DNA from: Bellilinea sp034411135
Lineage (GTDB): Bacteria > Chloroflexota > Anaerolineae > Anaerolineales > Anaerolineaceae
NCBI GenBank assembly: GCA_034411135.1
Contig: DAOUMN010000028.1
Location: 38,048 to 102,047 of the forward strand
Length of the DNA stretch: 64,000 nt
Direction: 5' to 3'
Shown in pieces: positions 44,753-51,502 of the stretch (position 1 is its first letter; each line of letters begins with the position of its first letter). The notes beneath the pieces are model-generated. The model did no database searches and was not told the DNA's origin. It saw only the letters and a list, made by a program, of their open reading frames with translations. A program made the translations under genes and the position numbers.

Positions 44753-45613
44753 TTATTTCGAGAAGAATGTGATCAATTCGGTGTTGACCTGTTCAGCCGC
44801 GTTGTGCTGAACCCAATGTGTGGCTTGATCGTAGAAGGTCAGTGCAGCGTTATCGCACCATGCAACGCTGGCTTGCGCCATTTCATGCCGCAGGGCAATG
44901 TCGCGCTTGCCCCACAGGATGCGCACCGGCTGGCGCAGGCGTGGGTCGGCAGGCGGTGTTGGGCGGTGGCGTGCCAGTGCGCGATACCAGTTGATCATCC
45001 CCCTCAAGCCGGAATGCTGCCAGGCGATCCGGTATTGATCGATCTCGGCTGAACTGAACGTGTTCTCCTGCCCGGAAGCGCGTAGCGCAGCCGCCATGCG
45101 GTCGAAATGATTCCGGCTAAGCAGCCATTCGGGAATCGCAACGATCTGAAAAAAGGCAAAATACCAGGATTCCAATATCTGGCGCGGGTTTTTCTTGAGA
45201 TACTCCGCCATTACCAGCGGGTGTGGTACGTTCAAAATTGCTAAACGGTGAATACGATCAGGGTGTGCCAGTGCAAGCGACCAGGCAACCATTGCACCCC
45301 AATCGTGACCAGCCAGGTAACACGCCGGATGACCAAGCGCATCCAGCAGGGCAAGAATGTCTGCTGTCAGACACTCCAGGCGGTAATCGTTTATCCTGGT
45401 GGGAACGTCGCTGCGGTTGTAGCCGCGCTGGTCGGGTACGATGACGCGGAAACCAGTCTGCGCAAGAGCCGGGATTTGTTTGCGCCACCCGTACCAGAAT
45501 TCCGGGAATCCATGCAGTAAAACAAGTGGTTGCCCCTCCGCCGGGCCCGCCTGGACAACGTGAAGCCGGATACCATTAACCGGAACCAGATGATATTCCA
45601 AGTCAGCATGCAT
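44753..45613 (-). CDS. Alpha/beta hydrolase, epoxide hydrolase-like
   Basis: A 286-residue alpha/beta hydrolase. HGFPEFWYGWR is the oxyanion HGxP block of epoxide hydrolases, and GHDWGA carries the nucleophile Asp (D, not Ser), the hallmark of epoxide hydrolases and haloalkane/fluoroacetate dehalogenases. A late His in DQATHWVQHNA is the base. Whether the substrate is an epoxide or a halo-acid cannot be seen. The ATG at 45613 directly follows a -10 box, and no Shine-Dalgarno is present. It is co-transcribed with polX. Confidence 0.88.
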   Translation of the reverse strand: MHADLEYHLVPVNGIRLHVVQAGPAEGQPLVLLHGFPEFWYGWRKQIPALAQTGFRVIVPDQRGYNRSDVPTRINDYRLECLTADILALLDALGHPACYLAGHDWGAMVAWSLALAHPDRIHRLAILNVPHPLVMAEYLKKNPRQILESWYFAFFQIVAIPEWLLSRNHFDRMAAALRASGQENTFSSAEIDQYRIAWQHSGLRGMINWYRALARHRPTPPADPRLRQPVRILWGKRDIALRHEMAQASVAWCDNAALTFYDQATHWVQHNAAEQVNTELITFFSK

Positions 45614-45620
45614 GCGAATT

Positions 45621-45630
45621 ATTATACAAT
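45621..45630. promoter_or_regulatory. Overlapping divergent -10 boxes, apparently leaderless starts
   Basis: ATTATACAAT reads as TATAAT on the minus strand (45626-45621), 7 bases before the hydrolase ATG at 45613. On the plus strand it reads as TACAAT (45625-45630), 6 bases before the aldolase ATG at 45637. Both starts lack a ribosome-binding site and would coincide with the transcription start. No clear -35 was found for either direction. Confidence 0.55.
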
Positions 45631-45636
45631 AGTGCC

Positions 45637-46758
45637 ATGCACCCAACTTTATTCCCTGACATTATCCGTCCAACCGTATTGATCGACCCGCAGCGCACGC
45701 GTGCCAACATTTGGCGCATGGCGCACAAGGCGGAGCGTTTGGGGGTTCGTTTTCGTCCCCATTTTAAAACACACCAGTCGGCGCGGGTAGGAGAATGGCT
45801 GCGCGAGGCGGGCGTTGAGGCAATCACCGTCTCCTCGCTGGAAATGGCGGTCTATTTTGCCCGTCATGGCTGGGCAGATATTACTGTGGCTTTCCCGCTA
45901 AACCTGCGCGAACTGGCGGTGGTGCGCAGTCTGAGCGAGCACATCCGCCTGGGTGTGCTGGTCGAATCTGCGGAAGCAGTGTTAGCGTTGGCGCAAGCGG
46001 TGGAAGTGCCGGTGGATGTGTGGATTAAAGTGGACAGCGGCAGCGGACGCACCGGCATCCCCTGGCAACAAGCCGAACGAGTGGAAGTACTCTGCCGGCA
46101 GGTGCGCGAGCAGCCCAGCCTGCGCTTGCGTGGACTGCTGACTCATGCCGGGGCGACCTATGGCGGCACTACACCAGCCGAGATTGTGCAGATCTTTTCG
46201 GAGAGCAACCAGCGCATGGTTGCATTGCGCGATTTTCTGGCACGGGGCAGAGTGGAAGGGCTGGAGATCAGCGCCGGGGATACGCCCGGCTGCACGCTCA
46301 GCCCGCACTTTACTGGTCTGGATGAAATCCGTCCGGGCAATTTTGTTTTTTATGATGCCCAAATGTTGCGGCTTGGCGCGTGCAGTGAAGAAGACATTGC
46401 CGCCGTGGTCGTCTGCCCGCTGGTTGCGCTGCACCCGCAGCGTGGCGAGGTGGTGGTGTACGGCGGCGCCATCCATCTCTCAAAAGACAACCTGCTGGTG
46501 GATGGCAAGACTCTCTATGGATGGGTGGTCGATCTAAACGAGGCGGGCTGGTCACGATGTGCACCGGATGCTTATGCTGCCCGGCTATCGCAGGAACATG
46601 GCGTTCTGCGGCTGCCCCCGGAGCGGATCACAGCGATGAAAGAGGGACAACTGCTCGGTATAATCCCTGCCCATATCTGTCTGACTGTCTCGGCACTGGG
46701 GCGTTACCGCGCGCTGGACGGAACCTGGATCGACACGCTGGTCAGGGCATCAGGGTAA
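45637..46758 (+). CDS. D-threonine aldolase/D-serine dehydratase-like PLP enzyme
   Basis: A 373-residue alanine-racemase-fold enzyme with PLP bound to K44 (RPHFKTH). The C-terminal D-serine dehydratase-like domain contributes the metal site: H and C in IPAHICLTV near residue 352. The GLLTHAGATYG and SAGDTPG blocks line the PLP. It should act on a D-3-hydroxyamino acid, either as a retro-aldolase or dehydratase. Its end overlaps the convergent site-2 protease gene by 17 bases. Confidence 0.88.
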   Translation: MHPTLFPDIIRPTVLIDPQRTRANIWRMAHKAERLGVRFRPHFKTHQSARVGEWLREAGVEAITVSSLEMAVYFARHGWADITVAFPLNLRELAVVRSLSEHIRLGVLVESAEAVLALAQAVEVPVDVWIKVDSGSGRTGIPWQQAERVEVLCRQVREQPSLRLRGLLTHAGATYGGTTPAEIVQIFSESNQRMVALRDFLARGRVEGLEISAGDTPGCTLSPHFTGLDEIRPGNFVFYDAQMLRLGACSEEDIAAVVVCPLVALHPQRGEVVVYGGAIHLSKDNLLVDGKTLYGWVVDLNEAGWSRCAPDAYAARLSQEHGVLRLPPERITAMKEGQLLGIIPAHICLTVSALGRYRALDGTWIDTLVRASG

Positions 46759-47956
46759 GCGGTACCGGGGTGAATACCAACAGAAAGACGAACAGCGTTA
46801 ACCAAGCCAGGCGCTTGCGTTTGTCATCCAACTCAGTGATCTGGTCGAGCGGCTCAGCGTAGATACGCCCAAACAGGAAGATGAGCGCTGCCCAAAGCCA
46901 CCAGCCTGCCCAAACGAATCCCAGCAGCCCTAGCGCGATCAGCACCAGCGGGAAAAAACGGCGTGCGCGCTGCTTGCCAAACAACACGTACAGCAGGTGT
47001 CCGCCGTCCAGTTGCCCAGCGGGAATCAGATTGAGCGAGGTGATCAACAACCCGCCCCAACCCGCCCAGGCAACCGGATGCAGACTGACGTCCAGCCCGC
47101 TGTAAGGCAATGGCTGCCCGGTGAACAGGTAGCGCAGCCAGTAGACCAGCGGTGATAATCCGTTCAGATCGACCGGCGCAGGCAGCACCTGTCCAAAGAC
47201 GACGAACTTTAAGAACAAATACAGCAGCGAATTGCCTTCCAACTGTGCCTGTCCAAGTCCACTACCAGATGGAGCGGCGGGCAAGGTGGACAGCGGTGAG
47301 AGGGCAAGCCCAATCAGTAAAACCGGTATGGCAACCACAAGCCCGGACAAAGGACCAGCAACGCCAATGTCCATCAGGACACGCCGGTTTTTGGGCGGTT
47401 CCTTCATGTTAATAAATGCACCAAAGGTGCCAAACGGGCTGATCGGGAAGGGCAGCGGTAGAAAATAGGGCAGGCTGACCGCTGCGCCGTGCCGCCGTCC
47501 CACCAGATAATGGCCAAATTCGTGGGCACTGAGGATAGCCAACATGCTGAGCGCAAAGGGCCAGCCCTGGGTCAGTATAGCCCACACCCATTCAGCCAGG
47601 CTGGAAGGCAGTTCAGTGAGACTCAACATGCCGCCGGTGAACCAAACGCTGATCAAAGTCAGGATGAAGAAAATCAGGTTAGTGCGAGGGTTGGAGGGGC
47701 TGGAGGGCTTGCGGCTGGTGACCAGTATCACTGTCTGGCGGCCGTCTTCAATCCGAAAGAGGGGGGTCAGTCCGAGCGGTTTGACTGCTTGTGCCAGCCG
47801 GTCATAGGCTTCGGCGCTATCGGGCAGGATCAAGCGTCCGTGATATTTGACGATATAGCCCTTGCGCTCGTCTCCGTAAGTCGTATCCTCGATATAGAAG
47901 ATGCGCTGGACTGCCTGATTGGCGCGTTCGTTGAGCAAAAGAATATCTTCCATCAT
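46742..47956 (-). CDS. Site-2-type (M50) membrane metalloprotease
   Basis: A 404-residue intramembrane zinc protease. An N-terminal cytosolic domain of about 110 residues (TTYGDERKGYIVKYHGRLI) leads into transmembrane helices. The zinc motif is AILSAHEFGHYLVG (HExxH), and the third ligand lies in NLIPAGQLDGGHLLY. It would cleave membrane-bound substrates such as anti-sigma factors or signal peptides. The ATG at 47956 (two adjacent Met) lies about 25 bases after the tRNA-Sec terminator; a frame open to 48064 would run through the tRNA and is rejected. No clear ribosome-binding site. Confidence 0.88.
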   Translation of the reverse strand: MMEDILLLNERANQAVQRIFYIEDTTYGDERKGYIVKYHGRLILPDSAEAYDRLAQAVKPLGLTPLFRIEDGRQTVILVTSRKPSSPSNPRTNLIFFILTLISVWFTGGMLSLTELPSSLAEWVWAILTQGWPFALSMLAILSAHEFGHYLVGRRHGAAVSLPYFLPLPFPISPFGTFGAFINMKEPPKNRRVLMDIGVAGPLSGLVVAIPVLLIGLALSPLSTLPAAPSGSGLGQAQLEGNSLLYLFLKFVVFGQVLPAPVDLNGLSPLVYWLRYLFTGQPLPYSGLDVSLHPVAWAGWGGLLITSLNLIPAGQLDGGHLLYVLFGKQRARRFFPLVLIALGLLGFVWAGWWLWAALIFLFGRIYAEPLDQITELDDKRKRLAWLTLFVFLLVFTPVPLTLMP

Positions 47957-47980
47957 GGTACCATCCGGAACCTGTAAATG

Positions 47981-47988
47981 AAAAAAGG
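47981..47988 (-). terminator. T-run terminator of tRNA-Sec
   Basis: Minus-strand CC (47988-47987) directly followed by T6 (47986-47981) after the acceptor stem. Only CC of the 3' CCA is genomically encoded; the A would be added post-transcriptionally. Confidence 0.6.
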
Positions 47989-48082
47989 CGGGAATGGATG
48001 GGAGTCGAACCCACCGCGGCTCGCAGAGCGACCCGCCACCGGTTTTGAAGACCGGGGAGCCCACCGGGACCCAGCCACTCCC
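47989..48082 (-). tRNA. selC: tRNA-Sec (anticodon UCA)
   Basis: A 94-nt selenocysteine tRNA on the minus strand. GGGAGTGG (48082-48075) pairs with CCATTCCC (47997-47990), an 8-bp acceptor stem, one pair more than normal tRNAs. The D arm is a 6-bp stem GGGTCC/GGGCTC with a 4-base loop, the bacterial Sec type. The anticodon stem-loop CCGGT-CTTCAAA-ACCGG carries UCA (48048-48046). A long variable arm follows (stem of 7-8 bp with one mismatch), then the T arm GTGGG-TTCGACT-CCCAT and discriminator G. This reads UGA as selenocysteine; SelA, SelB and SelD are required but not in this window. Confidence 0.95.
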
Positions 48083-48088
48083 GGATTA

Positions 48089-48117
48089 AGCATACCTCAC
48101 GCTGCTGTATTCGTCAA
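48089..48117 (-). promoter_or_regulatory. Promoter of tRNA-Sec
   Basis: Minus-strand TTGACG (48117-48112), exactly 17 bases, then TATGCT (48094-48089), placing the start 6-7 bases further, essentially at the first base of the tRNA. It lies in the short gap after the lipoprotein gene. Confidence 0.8.
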
Positions 48118-48125
48118 AGGATTGC

Positions 48126-48710
48126 TCAGGGTGCGATCACCCATTCATACGGCTGGGTCAGATCAACATCTCGTGTTTCGGCAATCGTTTGATCATCGCA
48201 GCCGGCGGCACGGACATGATAACTGCCTGCAGGCTGGTGAAAAATGCGTGTTTCGCCGGAGTGGATGCTCTCCACTTTGGCAAGCTGGTCTTCACCCCAG
48301 GTGCCAGATTGCACCGGCGCAAAGTAAACATAGCAGATTTCCACGCCAGTTCGATTGCGCAGGCGCAGCGGTTGGGTATCTGCCCCGCCGATGGTAAAGT
48401 GCGACTCTGCAGTAACCTCGTCTTGCGCAAACACGGTTTCCTGCGCGCAATTTCTCACCAGCAAATCATATTCACCTGCTGCTACCTGAAAGGCGTGTTT
48501 TTGACCGCTTTCAATTCGCTCGTCCTCTTTAAGCTGGTTCTCCCCAAAATTGGTCTCGCTGTGTGGTGAAATGTACACTTCACAAATTGGCTGCCCGGTT
48601 TGATTGTCGATGGTCAGTATCAACGGAAAATTGCCGCAACCGCCAAGCAGAATAAACAACACGCCAACGAGGGTGAAAAATTGCGCTTGCCAGGGAATGC
48701 GCTGCGCCAT
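48126..48710 (-). CDS. Lipoprotein with two internal repeats
   Basis: A 194-residue exported lipoprotein: signal helix ending in ILLGGC (LGGC lipobox). It then has two clear repeats, each of about 80 residues: IDNQTGQPICEVYISPHSETNFGENQLKEDERIESGQ and RNRTGVEICYVYFAPVQSGTWGEDQL.KVESIHSGE. Each repeat carries a conserved Cys pair (IC.VY, then .NCA or .GCD) that could form disulfides. Family not recognised by name; similar beta-sheet repeats occur in secreted Chloroflexota proteins. Function unknown. Confidence 0.75.
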   Translation of the reverse strand: MAQRIPWQAQFFTLVGVLFILLGGCGNFPLILTIDNQTGQPICEVYISPHSETNFGENQLKEDERIESGQKHAFQVAAGEYDLLVRNCAQETVFAQDEVTAESHFTIGGADTQPLRLRNRTGVEICYVYFAPVQSGTWGEDQLAKVESIHSGETRIFHQPAGSYHVRAAGCDDQTIAETRDVDLTQPYEWVIAP

Positions 48711-48721
48711 GTTCGATCCTG

Positions 48722-49300
48722 TTAAAAGAGGAATGGCAGGCTGGTTTCCATCGAAGAACGAATCAATAAAAATATATTACCGCACAACGCGCCAAGCAGA
48801 ATCCCGACGATTACATCGGAAAGATAGTGCATTCCGGTAAAAATGCGCGAGAGACTGACCAGAATTGCCCAAATGCTCAACCCAATGGCTGCCCACAGCG
48901 GTGCGATTGCCACCGCAATCACCGCCAGCATGGCTGCCCGCGCGGCGTGACCGGAGGGGAAGGAATGTGGATCCGTGTTGCGGTAGATGCTGCCCCACTC
49001 GCCTGGCGGGCGGCTGCGGCGGAACATGAACTTGATTGCCATGACCAATGCCGCCAGCAAGAGAATATCCAGGATCAAGAAGGCGGACAGGCTGCGCCAG
49101 GGTTTGGAAATCAGCCAGATCAGTCCCAAACCAAACAGCCAGAACCAGGAATCGCCGGAATGGGCAAAAAAGGCGGCCAGTTTCCAGCCCAGCGAATCGT
49201 TGACCTCCATGCGCAGACGATTGGTGAGGGTAGTGTCGAGGGCAATAATTTTTTCCCACATCAAAGGTTTTGACCTGTACATTTGGCTTCTATTCCACAT
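48722..49300 (-). CDS. PAP2-family phosphatase
   Basis: A 192-residue membrane phosphatase of the type-2 phosphatidic-acid phosphatase family. The three motifs are present: KFMFRRSRP (KxxxxxxRP), PSGHAAR, and SRIFTGMHYLSDVIVG (SRxxxxxHxxxD). It probably acts on undecaprenyl pyrophosphate or phospholipid phosphates at the outer face of the membrane. The start is open: ATGs at 49300, 49282 and 49261 all lack a convincing ribosome-binding site; the longest is given. It starts a minus-strand unit running into the lipoprotein gene. Confidence 0.87.
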   Translation of the reverse strand: MWNRSQMYRSKPLMWEKIIALDTTLTNRLRMEVNDSLGWKLAAFFAHSGDSWFWLFGLGLIWLISKPWRSLSAFLILDILLLAALVMAIKFMFRRSRPPGEWGSIYRNTDPHSFPSGHAARAAMLAVIAVAIAPLWAAIGLSIWAILVSLSRIFTGMHYLSDVIVGILLGALCGNIFLLIRSSMETSLPFLF

Positions 49301-49544
49301 TGATAGGGGAGTATACCTTGAATGGGTCGAATCGACCAGTTACACCTGGTGAAGACAACCTTACTGAATTGTCAATTTAATTTCCGGGCAATTCTCGTAT
49401 AATTTAACGGGGTTTTGGGGTAACCATCGTTCCTCTCCCACCTCATTGCGGTTGAAGTGGCCGTTTGAGGTGCAATGAATAATCAGACTGCGGGCAATTG
49501 AACCATTGAGGCTGGAAATTATCAGCCCTGGGAATGGAGCGCAC

Positions 49545-51233
49545 ATGGATGGCAGTAAATCCGGGATGAACACCACGCAAAGCGCCGTTAAACCGGCTGT
49601 ATGGCTCATTTTTCTTCGTTGGATGGCATTGTTCAGCCTGATGCTGAGTGCCTGCCAGCCGCTTGGCTTGCAAGTCGAAGAGGTGGCGGCTGCCAGGAAT
49701 CTTGCCGGCGTTCGCGCGCCGGATTGTTCCTACGGCGGAGCAATCCGCGCGGTGGAAGCGCTCGACGCGCACACGGTCAGATTCAGCCTGTGTTCTCCCG
49801 ATCCGGCTTTCCCAGCCAAGCTGGCCTTCCCCGTTTTTGCCGTAACGGATGATGCTTATTTGAGCCAGCACAATGGTGATGCGCGTACCATGAGCGCCCA
49901 ACCGGTTGGCAGCGGTGCGTACAAGGTTAAGGAATATCTCCCTGGAGAGAGGCTCACCTTGCAGGTCAATCCGGATTATTGGGGCATTCCGCCGCGGCTG
50001 CGTGAGATCCAATTCCGTTGGGCAATATCGCCGCATTCCCGCCTGGTGGAAGTAAGCACCGCTAAAGCTCAGGCGATGGACCGCCCGGATATGAACGCCT
50101 ATTCCAGTATTAACCAGGATAAGAGCCTGCGGCTGGTCTATCGCCCATCGCTTAACCTGGCATTTGTGGGGATGAACAACCGTTATACCCCATTCAATGA
50201 TAGCCGGGTACGCCAAGCAATTAGCATGTTGATTGACCGCGGACAAATCGTATCCGCGATTTACCCGTCTGGCACCCAGGTCGCCGAGCAATTTCTCTCG
50301 CCGGCGTTTCAGATCGGGCATACCCCGCTGCTCAGCTGGCATCCATATGATCCGCAACAGGGGTTGAGCTTGCTGCGTGAATCTGGCTTCGACTTCGATC
50401 AGGAACTTACCCTGGCATATTCCAGTGCGGGTAACGATTTTCTACCCGACCCGCACCGTGTGGCTCAAACTATTCGCTCGCAGTTGCTTCCCTATGGTAT
50501 TAATGTAACGCTTAAACGGGTTGAAGCGGCAACCTTTGAGAAATCTGTTCAAGCGGGAGAGGAAGCCTTTTTCCTGTACGGTTGGAGCGCGGATTATCCG
50601 GATCCAACCAGCCTTTACAGTACCCTGTTCTTTGCCGGTTCGCGCCTGCTGGGAGATGCATACCCGGATGTGGTGGAGATGGCTTCCCAGGCGGGTAAGT
50701 CCGGCGACCCAGAAGAGCGTCAGCGACTGTACAACCAGGTCAACGACCTGCTGCTGGAGCGCGTTCCGGCAATCCCGCTGGCACATGTTAACGCAGCAGC
50801 CGTATTCCGTTACGAGGTGCAGGGAGTAGCCGTCAACCAGAATTTTGAGAACCTCGAGGAAGTGATCACGCCAGATCAACAGCTGACCTTTTTACAAACG
50901 CTGCCGCCCGAATCGCTCTGGCCTGGCGATGCCGTTCACGGAGATACATTCCGAGTGACTCACCTGCTGTATTCCACTCTGGTAGATTACAACTATGGTG
51001 ATACAGGGCTGCGACCCGCACTGGCAGAATCCTGGTCTGCCAATGCCGACCAGACAGAATGGACCTTCCGTTTGCGCTATGGGGTAAAGTTTACCAACGG
51101 TGCCATGCTGGATGCCAATGACGTGGTTGCGTCCTTTGCTGCCCTGTGGGATGCCTCCAACCCAAATCATCGCGGCGATAGTGGCGAATTTGTCTATTTC
51201 CAGCGCTTTTTCGGTATGTTCTTGAACCCCTGA
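49545..51233 (+). CDS. Circularly permuted ABC-type solute-binding lipoprotein (SBP_bac_5)
   Basis: A 562-residue exported binding protein of the peptide/nickel SBP_bac_5 family with its segments in permuted order. A signal peptide with perfect lipobox LSAC is followed within 35 residues by segments normally found in the middle of the family: IRAVEALDAHTVRFSL (about 66-81), then PVGSGAYKV...NPDYWG, and the usual C-terminal part (DPTSLYSTLFF, NDLLLERVPAIPLAH). After that, a linker (about 440-470) leads into what is normally the N terminus: LLYSTLVDYNYGDTGLRPALAESW, FRLRYGVKFTNGAMLDANDVVASFAALWD, ending at FFGMFLNP. GGAG precedes the ATG at 49545 and a terminator closes the gene, so it looks intact. 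No permease genes are adjacent. Confidence 0.85.
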   Translation: MDGSKSGMNTTQSAVKPAVWLIFLRWMALFSLMLSACQPLGLQVEEVAAARNLAGVRAPDCSYGGAIRAVEALDAHTVRFSLCSPDPAFPAKLAFPVFAVTDDAYLSQHNGDARTMSAQPVGSGAYKVKEYLPGERLTLQVNPDYWGIPPRLREIQFRWAISPHSRLVEVSTAKAQAMDRPDMNAYSSINQDKSLRLVYRPSLNLAFVGMNNRYTPFNDSRVRQAISMLIDRGQIVSAIYPSGTQVAEQFLSPAFQIGHTPLLSWHPYDPQQGLSLLRESGFDFDQELTLAYSSAGNDFLPDPHRVAQTIRSQLLPYGINVTLKRVEAATFEKSVQAGEEAFFLYGWSADYPDPTSLYSTLFFAGSRLLGDAYPDVVEMASQAGKSGDPEERQRLYNQVNDLLLERVPAIPLAHVNAAAVFRYEVQGVAVNQNFENLEEVITPDQQLTFLQTLPPESLWPGDAVHGDTFRVTHLLYSTLVDYNYGDTGLRPALAESWSANADQTEWTFRLRYGVKFTNGAMLDANDVVASFAALWDASNPNHRGDSGEFVYFQRFFGMFLNP

Positions 51234-51253
51234 GATGTCATAGACTGCCTGCG

Positions 51254-51291
51254 ACGAGCGCCCGGAAAATAAGCTGGGCGCTTGTTTTTTT
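51254..51291 (+). terminator. Terminator of the permuted binding-protein gene
   Basis: AGCGCCC and GGGCGCT pair around a loop of about 13 bases and run into TTGTTTTTTT. It lies about 25 bases after the stop. Confidence 0.85.
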
Positions 51292-51502
51292 GTCGAATCA
51301 TGGGGATGGGTGGATTCAGACCTTGAGGGAAAACTGGAAACCTTATTTATTCCTCAAACGTCTTAATTAGAGCGCGCTGGGGATGGTTTGCTTTGTACCC
51401 CCTGGTTTGATGCAATAACCTTGCAACCCGAGCCGGGAATGATTTGTGGTAAAGTTATAAGCAATACGAACTACAGGCTGAAGGTTTTCAGGAGGATGGT
51501 GC

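Noticed and set aside
49443..50357. 304-codon frame antisense to the binding-protein gene
   Set aside because: It lies opposite strong SBP_bac_5 homology, lacks a ribosome-binding site and has an unlike-protein composition; shadow of the real gene.
51231..51270. Selenocysteine read-through of the TGA ending the binding-protein gene
   Set aside because: The frame beyond TGA stops again after about a dozen codons and crosses the terminator; the family block already ends at the TGA.
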